DNA of 64,000 bases from Diphasiastrum complanatum (Eukaryota > Streptophyta > Lycopodiopsida > Lycopodiales > Lycopodiaceae), in contig CM055107.1 of assembly GCA_029204225.1 (NCBI GenBank), positions 17,144,809 through 17,208,808 of the forward strand, in the 5' to 3' direction. The notes below the pieces were generated by a model. The model saw nothing but the letters and a program-made list of their open reading frames with translations. It did not search any database and was not told where the DNA came from. A program made the position numbers and the translations under genes. Positions 31,021-43,689 of this stretch are shown in pieces. How positions within the stretch are numbered: position 1 is the first letter of the stretch; every line of letters begins with the position of its first letter.

Positions 31021-32999
31021 TATTTTGATCTAAGCATAAGATTGGTACTACATTTTTTACATCAGCACAGGCGTCATTTCATCAAAATACACACGAAGGA
31101 ACAATGAGAAAAGAAACTACATTTGCAATTATTTTAGTGGTTTTATCGTAGAGTTCAAATTCAAAAAATAAGAAAATTTACAGAGTATAGCAAGCTTAGA
31201 AAAACATGCAAGTTTATACAAGAAGAGAGAAAATAGAAATTGTTATACAACAGACTGTATTGATATGAAATGTACAATATACATTGATTTTAATATAACA
31301 AAGAGATTCAATCTTTATTGTCTTCATCAGAATTATCAACATCTCCAATGGTTGTGTTATCATGGAGGAATTCTTGACTTCCAAATGGGTGTGCATTGTC
31401 TCTATTACCACTTAATTCTATGCATGTAGCATACAATGAATAATGAATGCTCCTGCACTTTGAAAATCCATTTATTTGGTTGATTGGCATGCCTTTCATA
31501 TGCATATACAAGATCCACACATGACTTTAGTCAAAAGGGTGCTTCGATACTGATTTTTAGTCAAAAATTGGGGTTTTGGAACTAGAAATGGGCTATGAGA
31601 ACCATAATTAACTGAAATCAGAACTTTAAGTGTTTGAATGTAATTTATTTATTGGTATCTGGGTCTGATTGCACTCAATTGTGGATTTGATCCACAAATT
31701 TTGGTCAAAATTGATCAAAAAACATGGTGTTTTGATGGTTTTTGGACAAATTTTGGGGTTTTCCATAAAATTCATTGCCAATACTTTGCATGCACGTTTT
31801 CAGAGGTGTAATGAAGCTGTCTTAAGGCTTTCATGAAGTTTTTTTTAGTATTGGACACCATTAATCTCAAAAAGTCAAAAAAAAATAGTGTATTTTTTGA
31901 GTACTTTTGAGCATGAGAATAACAATTGGGAATTAATTAAGAAAACTGCCTCTGGGAAATTGGATTCCTTTTTCCCAGTGTTAATCAGAATTTCATGAAA
32001 CCAAAGATTCTAAGGGCGAAGTGAGTGGCAAGTCAGATAATCAATTTATGGAACCACCTTTGTTTTGCAATTGGATATGGATCTTGCAAGTGAAAGCAGA
32101 TGGAAGGTGTTCCATACATGAATCTAGTAATTTGGATTCTTTTTTTTGTGGCATTATAGAGTGTTTCTTTATAATGACTGAAACAACCAAGAAAAATTCT
32201 AACTTGTAAAAGAATTAAGCTCTTTTTACCGATTCTAAAATAGATGTTGGATATCTAGGACAGTAGGGTATTTGGTTTTGTTGAGATTCTAATGTTCCTT
32301 TTGGTTCAGTGAGTACACTGTTTCAAATAAGACTTTTCATTAATAGAGATGGTATTTCTAGCGACTTTTACATATTACAAAGGCAAGGATCATACATAAG
32401 CTCGTTAGGGCAAATACTTAACTACCCAAAACACCAGTAAGTGTCTCAAACAAGTTATTCCCCAATGTAAAATTTGACTAATGTTTTTACATAGTCTTAC
32501 ATGTACTGATCATAGATTTATCACAACAATTTTGCAAGGATCATCCTATATGATAAACGAATTCATCTCATTGGTAACAAATAATAATATATGAGCCATA
32601 CAAAATCCAAATGGGCCACCTTAAAGGTCACATTAATATTATGATGTTGTACCTTCATACATTATGACACAAGCAAATTTTGTGAACTTGTTTTTTTGTT
32701 GAGAACTTAACTTGTGTTTTAGCTTAATTTCAATAAGCAAACTTTTATGTATTGAGGAATGGCTCATTAACTGATCTTTCTGCTAGGTATATTTAAACTA
32801 TTGCAATCTTATTGCAAGCTTGTTAGGTCAAGCCATGAAGGATCAATCGTTGAGCCAAGTAGTAAGGTCACTATGTAGTGTGAGATGCTTATGAGCATCA
32901 AATAGTGTCTCCTCCCAATGACTTTACTCAATGTAGAATTTGGCAAAAGATTTGTTTGTAAAACAAAAGAAAATACCTCGTTTTACAGCGGATACAATA
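31021..32999. other. No gene recognised
   Basis: AT-rich DNA. Short ORFs show no family resemblance and no LTR ends were placed. Confidence 0.5.
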
Positions 33000-33738
33000 T
33001 GATTCAAATTGCTCAAGAGGATCAGCATAAAACCACTTTTGGCCATAGAATGGGGAACCTTCTGTTGGAAAATCATGTCTTTTGGTCTCTATAATGCTCC
33101 TAGCACTTTCCAGTGTGTTATGCGAGCTGCCTTTTCTCAACATGGGAGATACCCTAGAAGTTTACTTGGACAATTTAGGGGCACATTCAGAAGAAACATG
33201 TCATCTATCTGTGCTTGAAAAAAAATTTATCCAATTTCAACGCTTCGGCATCTCCCTGAACCCTTAAGGATGCCAGATCTGGGTAACACATGGTATTGTG
33301 TTAGGACATATCATTTCAAAGAACGACATCACAACTGACCCTGACAAGGTCCTGATCATTCAAAAGCTGCCCGAACCACGCATCATCCACAAAGTTTATT
33401 CTTTCCTACGCCACACCAACTACTATAGGTGGTTTATTCTCAATTTTGCTAATAAAGCATAATTAATCTATAAAGTGGTTGTTGTATCCAAATGGATCGA
33501 TGAACAATGAGTCACATTCATTCAGCTAAAAGAAGCCCTTATCAATGGACCTATCCTTTGGACTCCTGATTATTCCAAAGAATTCCATGTGCATACTGAT
33601 GCATCCAAGTATGCCATTGGAGCAGTGCCCTCCAACCGGGAGAATTCAAAAAGGATTATCCAATCCGATTTCTCAGTAGGCAATTGATACCTGCTGAAGT
33701 CAATTATACCACTACCAAGCGTAAAGCTTTTTGAATGG
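33000..33738 (+). pseudogene. pol: Ty3/gypsy RT and RNase H fragment
   Basis: In shifting frames it reads IMSFGLYNAPSTFQCVMRAA (RT), then EVYLDNLGAHSEE, where the family has DD, and GIVLGHIISKNDITTDPDKV. The thumb reads VYSFLRHTNYYRWFILNFA, and RNase H begins KEFHVHTDASKYAIGAV. At about 33738 it switches directly into copia RT. Confidence 0.82.
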
Positions 33739-34345
33739 CTACTTGGAGGAGGATATATACATGTTGCAACCCAAGGGCTTCATCAAGGATGGTGAGGAGG
33801 ACAAGGTTTGCCACTTAAGGAAGAGCCTATATGGCTTGAAGCAAGTGCCTAGAGCTTGGTAATCTAGGTTGCATGATTTTCTCTACTCTCTTGGCTTTGT
33901 GATTAGCCCTTATGAGCCTTATTTGTGCATCAAATGTAATGATGGAAAGATTATCATTTTAGTTCTTTATGTTGATGATATCATATTGATAGGAAATGAT
34001 TGTGAAGGCATAAGAAATGTAAAAGCTTCTTTGTCTAGTGAATTCAAGATGATAGATCTAGGGCTTCTTAAGTTCATACTTGGAATAGAAGTTTCTAGAG
34101 GTAGTGATTTTATTTTTAAAAGTCAATCAAAGTATGCTACCTCCATTCTTGAAAGGTTTGGCATGAAAGATTGTAAAGGGATTGACAGCCCTATAAAGCA
34201 AGTTTGTAAAGTTTCTAATGATGGCAAGTTTGTAAAGTTTCTAATGATGGTGATGAAGCATCCTTTGAGGACATCACACTCACTAGACCATATTTGAGTT
34301 ACAATGTAAGCAAGCTAAGTCAATATATGCAAGGTCCCTTGATGC
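33739..34345 (+). pseudogene. pol: Copia RT fragment K
   Basis: It reads [31 protein letters not shown], then a stop, LHDFLYSLGFVISPYE, intact VLYVDDIILIGNDCEG, and FGMKDCKGIDSPI. A 26-bp tandem duplication (34199-34250) alters the end. It resembles element E's RT. The left side is fused to gypsy RNase H sequence. Confidence 0.85.
34199..34250. repeat. 26-bp tandem duplication
   Basis: Two perfect copies of a unit beginning CAAGTTTGTAAAGTTTC lie head to tail inside the copia RT fragment. Confidence 0.9.
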
Positions 34346-34630
34346 ATCATTATTTGATTCGATTCTGTTTAGAAATTGTAGGTTGTCGAACTGTTTACAG
34401 AAACCTGTGTATTTTACCAGGTATTATTCTGCACACATAATGAGAGTAATTTTGTAGATAGCAAAATAAGTAACTTTATGATTCCTATAGGTATCAGATG
34501 AGCAGACATAGAACCCATAAGAGGTTACATCTGATCCTAGATCATTGATCAATAAACATGCAGAAATTTTTTTGAAAGATAGAAATTGTGATCACCAAAG
34601 AGACAACAATGGACTTAATTTTCAACAAAT

Positions 34631-35092
34631 ATGTCTCTTATTGATAACTCTTCATCTTCTTCATCCAAAAAAGTTAGAATCATTCATAAGTTCAATGTAT
34701 CTAACTTCTATATCTGGAAGTTGAAACTCTAGATGATGTTGATAGATAGAGGTCTTTGGGATGCTGTAGACGGGTCTGACATGAAACCAGAAGATGTTGA
34801 TTATCAATCGATTGAGACATGGAAGATTGAAGATCAGAAGGCCCTAGTATCGATCACACTGAATCTGACCGACTCCCAAGTATCTCACGTTACCACATGC
34901 AAGTTCTATAAGGAAGCATTAGATCTACTAACGAATCTATGTGATAATCAAGATGTGACCACTTGTTTACACCTTAGAAGGAAGTTCTTTACTCTTAAAA
35001 TGTCTAATTTCATATCCATCGCTTCTCACATCAACAATTTCAAATCTTTAATGGATCAATTGTCAGTTGTAGGATGTGCTATTCAAGATGAT
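34631..35092 (+). pseudogene. gag: Copia Gag fragment (UBN2/DUF4219 type)
   Basis: It starts MSLIDNSSSSSSKKVRI, then HKFNVSNFYIWKLKL, followed by a stop where the family has a residue before MMLIDRGLWDAVDG. The rest is open (TWKIEDQKALVSITLNLTDS, LRRKFFTLKMSN, IASHINNFKSLMDQL) until gypsy LTR J cuts it at 35093. It differs from the B, H and I gags and so represents another copia family. Confidence 0.82.
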
Positions 35093-36196
35093 TGTTAGCG
35101 GATTCCAGGGAATTCCCAGATGCCGAGCCAAGCTGAAGACACAGAATATCTCTCACCCATGACCGAGGAGGTCTCAGAAGGAGGAGAACAGAAGAAGCTG
35201 AGAGCCGAGCATGAGAGCCGAGAAATTACTAGCTAGGATGGCAGCAAATTATCTATGTGAGCCTACATGGTGTATCCCAGAGAAGGAACAACCATGTAGG
35301 AGCTAGTAATATTTTCTAGGCTTTGTAAACAGATGTAGACTCCCCTTAAATTATTTAGAGTGAGCCACCTTTTGATGGTGACCTCTAGTGGAAGGGCAAT
35401 ATCCACATGTAATTTCTAATTTGGTGGAATTGCCACTTGGGCTCCACATGGGCAGCCCTCTTGCTTATTTAAGGGCCCCCCTCTCTTATGAGGGAGCTTT
35501 GAATGTATTGTCAAGTTCTCTTGAGCGAATAAAGAAGATCTTCCATGAGTTCTTGATGATTGTAAAGCTCCTTATTCATGGCAATGTTCTTGAGTGAAAT
35601 TCCTATGAGCATGTTTTGATTTCCTTTTGTGTTGTGGATTAATTAGATTTCTTGCTTACTCTCTTGCGTTTAGTTGTGGATTAGATTTCATTTCTTGTTT
35701 GTGGATTAATGTAGGAATCAACATTCAAGTAAACTAAATAGGCTGGATTTGTGGTGTAGATCTTGCATATTCTCTTACATTCCAGTTCTTGATTGTTCTT
35801 GGGCATTCTAAGCATCAAGAAATGGGTGTTTCTTGATTCTTGGGCTGCTAGAGTGCTGTTCGAAATCTAGTTTTCTTGTTTCTTGTTTCTAGCTGAGTAG
35901 TCTTGTCATTGTTTTGCTCTCTGATTTTAGTAGATAGATTGTAGAATTGCTCCCTGATTCAGAACGCTGATCTATATTGAGCTAGAACTGGTTGCATGGC
36001 TTGTATATGAGTAACGAATTTGTCTCTCCCCACTGACAGGCTGGGGAATACTCATTGTAATATGAGAAAACACTTCTGCTTGGAAACCGTTCTAATAAGA
36101 AGACCAAACCGTAAAGAACCGTAACCTACAGAAGTAACAAAAAGAAGAAGAACGGTAAAGAATCCGTGTTCACAAATTCGGAGAAATCTGTGAACA
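35093..36196 (+). mobile_element. 5' LTR of gypsy element J
   Basis: A 1104-bp LTR from TGTTAGCGG to CTGTGAACA, followed by a gypsy-type PBS. It is related along most of its length to 49177-50048, though clearly diverged (for example GATGGTGACCTCTAGTGG is shared). It is inserted in the copia gag; the five bases before it are ATGAT. Confidence 0.85.
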
Positions 36197-36198
36197 TT

Positions 36199-36215
36199 TG
36201 GCGCCATTCCACAGC
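36199..36215 (+). other. Primer-binding site, element J
   Basis: TGGCGCCATTCCACAG follows the LTR end after two bases. It begins like the common plant gypsy PBS TGGCGCCGTTGCC. Confidence 0.75.
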
Positions 36216-36329
36216 TACACAGACACTAAACCGAGCCACACCTTTTTGATCTGTGCTGCAAAACCATCGCTCTGAGGTCTCCCACATGTTTCATTACAGA
36301 GCTCGCCACTTTGGTCCTGACTGACATGT

Positions 36330-36645
36330 AGCTCAATTCTCGACCGAGGCTTCACGCTCATTACCAAGCTGATCTCCATGACTCTCGTCTGGACCGAACA
36401 GCTACACCCCAGCTCTCAACCAAGCCACTACTTAAAAAATCCTGCCATGTCCTGAGTTACATCTCAACCGACGCTCATCGATCCGATCTCGACCGAGCCT
36501 TTCACATACCTTCCATCGCAACTCAACCGATGCTTACTGTCAAATCTCGACCGAAAGCTTCCTGTTAATTCTCAACCGGAGCCTTAAGTCCTAATCTTGA
36601 TCGAAGCATTATGTTTGATCTCGACCGAAGCATTCTATTAAATCT
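36330..36645 (+). repeat. CTCGACCGAAGC repeat array in the J leader
   Basis: Nine or more variants of (T)CTCGACCGAAGC with spacing of about 20-50 bp, for example near 36337, 36466, 36486, 36519, 36544, 36571, 36594 and 36619. The array lies between PBS and gag. Confidence 0.7.
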
Positions 36646-36729
36646 CAAAATAATCCACACGAACCACAAGTTGCACCATTGTACATGATAGCAACTACAC
36701 GAGCCTCCAACAGATCACCTTCCACCTGC

Positions 36730-37015
36730 ATCCACATTGAGCCATAGCGACCGCATTACAGCCGTAGTGACCGCCTTGAGCCATAGCAATCGCAAACAAC
36801 CGCAAACATAGCATATTCCAACCACATACTAACCATTACAGCCATAGCGACCACAAACAGCTTGCAATCCGACCACATCCACTTTTGAACCATCACACCC
36901 GCATCCAACCGCAAACACACCGCCTTCTCCATTCACCCACACCCCAACTCCATTTGCAGTTGAATCGCAACTTCCCGCAATCAAACTGCAACCAACTGCA
37001 TTCAACCGCACCCCA
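36730..37015 (+). repeat. GCCATAGCGACCGCA repeat array in the J leader
   Basis: Degenerate repeats of AGCCATAGCGACCGCA and CAACCGCAAACA fill about 285 bp directly upstream of gag. The ORFs on both strands here come from the repeat. Confidence 0.65.
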
Positions 37016-37060
37016 GTCCAAGAGGCCTATTTCCACAGTCCTAAGGTACTCTAGCGTGTT

Positions 37061-39356
37061 ATGGATTGTCCTTACAATCCAAATTCCATAGAGGACTATC
37101 CACCAGAGATGGTCTCCCCATCCACCGAACAGACTCGATTTAATAGATATTCCAGGATGAAATCCCAAGTCCAAGAGCCATCGACCAACCCATTCGACAG
37201 ATGGGAACCCATGCATTTTGAAGCTCCATATGATCGACCACATTTTCATGCTGCTGAATCTTCACTTGCACGAGCTCACTTAAACGGAGCTTTTGCAAAT
37301 AATGTTCCGCGTATTGAAAAACGTACTCCAAAGCTAGATTAACCTAAGTACGACGGTAACACTGATCCTCAAAGATTTCTTCAAGTCTTTGAGAATGCAT
37401 GTAATGTCTATGGTGAGACATCACCAGACGCCATGGTACAGCTCTTCTCGATGACTATGATCGATCGAACACAAGAATGGTTTTTTAACCTTGATCGTGA
37501 AGATAAACGTGACTGGTCACTCTTGAAGGAGGCATTTATCTAACGCTTCAAGTCATTTTGCTTGATTGAAAGTCCTTTTGTCAAGCTCAATAAAGAGGAG
37601 AAAGTACGTGACTACATTGAATGGTTTAAAAGATTAAAAAGTCAGGTACAAGAGCAACCCACTGAGTCTATGCTCATAATTTGGTTCCTCGTTGGACTTC
37701 CATGATGGATATGATGTGAGCTTCGCTCAAATGATGAATACACATCATTGAAACAAGCCATGTCTGATGCCATTCAACGAAGAAGACGAGGATTCAGATG
37801 TAGATGAGCCACGTGAACGGAGAGCACATCGTGCTGTCCACGAAGCTCGACCAAACGAGGAAACACGAGAACAGTTGTGGAAAACATAGATGGAGTTTCC
37901 TAACCAGCAACACCAACAACAGATGAAGAAACTCACGAAAGAGTTTCAAAACACACACACTGGCAATGAATGCTCTTCATACTAGCTAGTCCCAGATACT
38001 TCATTGATCAAATGTGACATCTGCAACTTTATGAGGCATACTTCACTTTATTGCTATTATAACCTGAGGAACCAGCCTCACATCCAGTCAGGGAGACATT
38101 ATCAACCTCCTCGACAACCGTTTGTTTCACAGAACCAACACACGCACTACCAACCACAAAACAACCAAGTGCATATACAAGAGTTACCCAAACAACCTAG
38201 ACATGAACCTCAACCACAGCTGGCGCTCTTAGGACCACCTCCAAGAGGACAACCTGAGAGGAGCACAAAAACATAGGCACCCTCGAGAGTCTGCACAAGC
38301 ACATATGGTAGAAAACTCCTACGATCACTCATATCATCACGATACAACACTTTGATCATCTACTTCTCAACTATATCAAACCGACAACTCATGCTCGTGC
38401 AAACGAGATGAGTATTTCACACCACTAGAAAATCCAGCATAGCTAGCCATCCAAGATGGTTACGCTATTGCCACAGGACAAATGAGCAACGCTGCTTTAT
38501 TTGTGGTGAAACGAGACATTTCATGGTTGACTGTAAAGTTAAAAACCAATACCATGCAGAATGTCCGAACTGTGTTCGCAAACACAGTTTCAAGAATTGT
38601 CCTAAACAACCTAATAGGATTCTTCCAGCACGTCATATATCATCCGAACCTGTTAGAGTTCTAACTAGAGCACAACGCCAACAACAAGAACAACAACAAA
38701 CCAATGTTAAATTAGCTGACCCACATGGAAGCCACTTGATGGCTTCCACATTACCAAAATATTACCCAGACCCAACCGTGGAACAAAGGCAATACGATGA
38801 ATTTCGAGATGAGTTTTTGCGAGAGGAAGAACATACAAAAAGTCTGTTATCAGCTCAAATCCCCGAAAAGGAGCAATCCCTACAGGGACTTGAAGATTTT
38901 TTGACTAATCTTGATGAACAGCAGAAAACAAAAGAAAATCCTGAAATTTTCCAGATTTCTATGAATTTGCTGAATATAGGTGTTGCTAAGGGGACTAGCA
39001 TCACCTTACCTTTGTCCTATAAAGACTATCCCACAGTATCTACTATCCTTGATAGCAGATCAGGTGCCAATATAATGGCTTTGTCATTGGCAAAGTCATG
39101 GGGCTTCCATACCCTCGATCAACCACAATATAAACTTCGCATGGCTGATCAAAGAGTTATAGACTCTGCTGGTCATTTATCAAATATTAAAGTTCGAATA
39201 GCAGGTGTCAAATTTGTGATTGATTGTGTCATCTTAGATTTACCAGAAGATGCCAATACTTATAAACTCCTTCTTGCTACATCCTGGCTTCAGATAGCAG
39301 GTGTTGTCCAAGATTGGAAGCATAGCAAAATCACCTTTGGCAATCACGATAAATGA
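37061..39356 (+). pseudogene. gag-pro: Gypsy element J Gag and protease
   Basis: The likely start is at 37061. After a stop at about 37342 the Gag core reads PKYDGNTDPQRFLQVFENA, QEWFFNLDREDKRDWSLL and NKEEKVRDYIEWFKRLKSQV. Zinc fingers CFICGETRHFMVDC and CPNCVRKHSFKNC lie near 38500-38600. A 277-codon open frame (38523-39356) then carries the retropepsin. Its active site reads TILDSRSGANIM, with the usual Gly after DS changed to Arg (codon 39057-39059). It ends with TYKLLLATSWLQIAGVVQDW. Stops near 37541 and 37704 and shifts in Gag show decay. No RT follows. Confidence 0.85.
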
Positions 39357-39777
39357 GTCACTATTGACTCAACTGGCCATGTCAAGCCTGTTAGATTTTA
39401 TGATGATTGGTCATCAACAACATATGACGAATCAGATAGTGTCCCGATCCAACCAAATGGCCACTATACAAGATCCACGAACATAATCAATTGGGGTCAA
39501 CCACTAGCCACTATGGATTGTGTTGATTCCAATCGATGTCGTATTGAAACTGCTACATAAAATGTGGATATTCTCCCATCTTCTACAGACATTGACACAC
39601 CCATCATCTCGCTTATGATGATTGACCCGATTCCTATAGCTTGGTGCCCAGGAGAACCTAGCGTCTCCACTGCCCATGTTTGGGAAGAAGGTATTCTTTC
39701 CATGGATGATGTAGAAATGATGGATGAACATGTCCTCCTATATCTAGATGTCCAAGAGCCTCTTGCTATATTTTAGA
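39357..39777 (+). pseudogene. Post-protease coding remnant of element J
   Basis: After the stop at 39354-39356 the same frame continues (VKPVRFYDDWSSTTYDESDS, then INWGQPLATMDCVDSNRC) with one further stop to 39777. It is probably the spacer between protease and RT. The RT itself is absent. Confidence 0.5.
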
Positions 39778-41395
39778 ATATTCCATGTCATTCCCAGAAT
39801 CAAGCGACAAGAAAATTATGGTTTCATTCATGATAATGTTTTTACTATGAATTTTATTGTTATTCGACTTGTTGGAGAGATAAACTATTTTGTTTCAATA
39901 GGCAAGCCTTGGTAAATTTGGCAAAACTAGCTACTGTAGTTTTGTCATTTGACTTGTTTGAACAAGTATCGTATGACACATTTAAAGGCACGTTTTCTTC
40001 ATCATTTTACTTATCATCCCATAACTTGAGGCTATCCACATGTAGATGTGACTGCAAAACTCAAGCAAGTTAGTAGAGTAAATCATGTTTTTTGATCCAG
40101 ACGTGCAAGAGATGGGTGACGTAATTTGAGGACCTTGATTGCAGTCATGATTAGGGTAGTCTAAGGGTTAGGTTAAGGGGTTTATAACCCTAATATCAGG
40201 TCGGACCTAAGCAATATAAATAATAGAGCTTTCCAATGTATTTTTCATCATGAGAAAATTCCAAGATAGTGAGATTTTCTATCTTTGAATCTATATTGTT
40301 TTGTAATAGCAATCTTGCATTGTTTTGAAGAATTGTTCTTGATCAATTTTATGGTAGATTGAGTCTCCTAACACCTAGTTATATATTGTAAAAAAAACTT
40401 GATCTGGTTTCTCAAGTAGATCCTTCATTTTGTGTTGCATTGCCTAGAAAGCTAGGAATTGTCTAGCTATTGGAAATTCAACTTCAATAGGTTCTTGTGC
40501 AAGCACGTGCACTTAGATTCTTGTGCTTAATCATTCATGACATTCAAAACTCCTATTTTTATCATGGAGTCAGATCCAAGTGAAAGTGGTTAATGATTTG
40601 ATCAAGTTTATGGCAAAAATTAGGTGTTTTAGCATAGAAATTGTAAGACATTCAAGGGATAGTTTTTGGACTAAAAGTGGATTTGATTTTTTGGACTAAT
40701 TAAATGTCTTGAATGTCTTAGATGGACTAATTGAAGGGATAGTTTTTGGACTAATTGAAGTGGATTTGATTTTTTTTATATGGATTTGATTTTTTTTATA
40801 TTAGGTTTAATCTCCTGAAACCGTTCTCTTAAAATTTCCATTTTTTGGAATCTCAAAATCGTAAGTTTGGCTTTGGAGCCTTGTGCACTTTGTAGCTCTT
40901 AAAGAGAGGATTCCATTGATCCAACCCATACCAAAAGTGGATTAGTATTTTATGAGTTGTGGGAGGCCAAAGTAAAGGTAACTTTTCTCATAAAAGGCCC
41001 ATTTTTTAGGTTGTGATTGAAATGCTTCAAAAGATTTTGCATTAGAATTGGAATTTGGAGATTCTAGCCTTGGATTTTTGGCTTGTTGGATAGGATTTGA
41101 TGCATAGTATTGATTTGTATCATTAAGTTTGATCTAATCCAACCTTTTGGAAGTGTACTGAGCACCTAAAAATGTGCTCTAAGAGTGGTTATTTCGATCT
41201 TTGGAGTGATTCAAATCTAGATGCTTTTTAGAGGTCATATTTCATCAAGTTTCTAGTTTTATCAGGCCACTAGTTTTGTTTTTAGTTTTCAATAGGGTTC
41301 AGATCCTTTCAGATCTTTCTAAATTGATAAAGGACCTTCAATTTGGGTTCCAATTTGTTGGAATACCAAGTTTGATTAACCATTCAATAGCTCTT
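39778..41395. other. No gene recognised
   Basis: AT-rich. A TATA-like GCAATATAAATAATAG near 40213 and the surrounding sequence could be LTR promoter DNA, but no termini were found. A GGATTTGATTTTTTTTATAT repeat occurs near 40750-40800. Confidence 0.4.
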
Positions 41396-41572
41396 TGTAA
41401 GGGAAAGCTCCTCAAGATCCTTCTTACAAGACAAAACAGGGAACACACTATGGAGAAACCGCCCAACCAAGTAGAAGCAACCGATCAATCTCTAGAAGCT
41501 TCACCCCTAGGCCAAGGAATAAGAAGCAACAGTAGAGAGAAAGGACCTGGCAATGAATCATCAAAAGAATGG
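41396..41572 (-). mobile_element. LTR fragment of family L, minus strand
   Basis: The minus strand matches the last 180 bp of the LTR at 25165-25345 (shared TTGTCTTGTAAGAAGGATCT) and ends CTTACA at 41396. It adjoins the protease of element H on its right. Confidence 0.7.
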
Positions 41573-41642
41573 AGTAGGACGAGTTCCATCTAGTTATATG
41601 GACATACTCCATTCTTGAAATGTATATGTAGTCCATTGTCCA

Positions 41643-43073
41643 TTAGTTGACCACCACTAGTTGACCAACACTAAGCAAATTTTTTGTAATAGATGGAACA
41701 CACAAAACATTATCAAGATATATCCTCTTAGATGATCCTAAGAATAATGGAATAGATCTTATGTCGTCTATCTTACATTCTTGATCACTAATAGTGTAGA
41801 TTGACTTCTTAGAATCATTACAAGAAAGTAAAGTAGAAAAAGAATTCTTGTTGAATGACATGTGGGAGCTAGCCCCACTATCAATCCACCATGTCTCTTG
41901 GCTTGATTTTGGTGTAGATGCTACCATCAAGGATGTGTTGAAGCCATCCACTTCCTCCTGCCCTTGTGCAATATTGCCTTGATCTTCACTCCCTTGTGCA
42001 TTCTTCTTCTTATAGCATTCGGAAGCAAAGTGTCCTATTTTTCCACAAAAGAAACACTTTAGCTTGGCTTTGTTCTTTTGCTTCCCTTTGGAGGTAGATC
42101 CTCCATCCTTGACCTTGGCCTCCTTGCCTTGGTTCTTCTTGAATGGATGAGTCTTCTTCTTGCCCTTTGATGTGAAGTTTGCTTTCTCATCATCACCATG
42201 TAGTGACATAGACCCCATTCTTGTCTTGAGGTGTGCACGTTTAATCCAATTGCCTTTCTTTGCTTTGTGAAGAGTGGCTTGTCGAGCGGCTTTGTGAGCA
42301 GATCTGCAATCGTGTCTTCAAATTTTATGTATTGGACTTGGAGCTCTCCTTTTGAGATCAAATCTTGAATGTAATGGTACTTCAAAGGTATGTGTTTTGT
42401 CTTTAAAATGGAAGACAAGATCCTGGGACAGATAAATGGCCCTCTGAAAATTCATCATCATCGTTTATGGTCCTCCTTGTGGTATCCCAATTACCTCCAG
42501 CATCATCTGCAACCAAACTACCTCATTCGCCACCTTTGAAGCTGCTACTCTCCTCAGCCACAAGAACATTATGCAACTTATCTATTGATGGAAGTTGGTC
42601 TTGAATAGCAAAATATTGAACTAGATAAGAGAACTCATCACCTAATCCATTCAATATCACTTGTACTAGTTCATTATCTTGGATCTTTTCTCCTATAGAT
42701 CCCAATTCTTTGTTTAAAGACATATTCTTGTCCATTTTCTCCACTTTCCCTCATGCTTTTCAAGATCAAGTTTCTCAGCATAAGCGCTCTTGAAGTGTTG
42801 TTGGATTCATAAATGCTCTTTAGTGAATCCTGCCTCTTTTGATGAGGCACAAGTAGCCACCTCTTTCAAGAGGTCATTGCCTACATCCATCTTTAGACAA
42901 TGTAGGGCCAATCTAGACCTCTTCTTGTATTTTAATTGTTCTTGGGCTCCTTGAGGCTCTTATTCAATTTCTAGAACAATATCAAATAGTTCATGGATCC
43001 CAAGTAGTGATTCCATCCTCACTTTCCATATGGAATAGTTTGTAGAAGTTAGTTTCTCACTAGATTCTAGCAT
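41643..43073 (-). pseudogene. gag-pro: Copia element H Gag and protease, split by foreign RNase H DNA
   Basis: Gag starts at 43073 (MLESSEKLTSTNYSIWKVRM), continues KKRSRLALHCLKMDVGNDLL and QVILNGLGDEFSYLVQYFAI, and breaks near 42559. It resumes at about 42220 (MGSMSLHGDDEKANF) with a zinc knuckle CFFCGKIGHFASEC and an intact protease motif WWIDSGASSHM, then ITKNLLSVGQL. Between the halves lies a piece of element A type RNase H. The frame ends at 41643; integrase and RT are absent. Confidence 0.85.
42243..42559 (-). pseudogene. RNase H fragment of family A inside element H gag
   Basis: It reads KTKHIPLKYHYIQDLISKGE, LQVQYIKFEDTIADLLTKPL and matches 5735-6050 of element A at DNA level in the same orientation. 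At the 42553 end both sequences share GGCTGAG (minus strand), a possible microhomology junction. Confidence 0.85.
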
Positions 43074-43677
43074 AGTATCCTCCCATGGATGACATTATGA
43101 ATGAATGCCTATGAGATGCACAAAGATCTTTTGATAATGAATGATTTAAGATAGATTTCTAGCTTTCTAAGAAGCTTCTAATCTTGGCCCAATCAACCTA
43201 GTTCAAACTTGGATGATTGTGTAATAGATCCACTCAAAAATCCTAGCAAATCACTCCTTTACAAAATTGATTCTAGCACTATTTTGCTTGATATTTCACA
43301 CACACACAAGACTGAACAAATCAGCCTTAAAGATCTGACCTAATATTTCAAAATGAATTGCTTCAGTGACTCAAATCTCTATTTGATCATTAGCGTTCAA
43401 TGGATTGAACCTAGATCTAGAGAATACACCAAAAATCATGAATTTTGGACTAGTATGCACATTTTTGGACCAAAAAACGCTATAAGAAGATGTTTTGAAG
43501 GTTTTTGTACGGTTTCACACATGTGGAAAGTACACTTGCAGCCCACAAATCGATCTTGACCAAAACTATTGAAGGTACTACTCTCCTTGAACTCGCCCAC
43601 TCAAGTAAAGTTCAAAAACAAGACATTGTCAATGATCTTCACAAGATTTATTAATCATAAAATCACTCTTATACTTA

Positions 43678-43689
43678 GCTATGATACCA
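43678..43689 (-). other. Primer-binding site, element H
   Basis: The minus strand reads TGGTATCATAGC, the tRNA-Met PBS with one change. It lies about 600 bp upstream of the H gag start, with leader sequence between. Confidence 0.75.
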
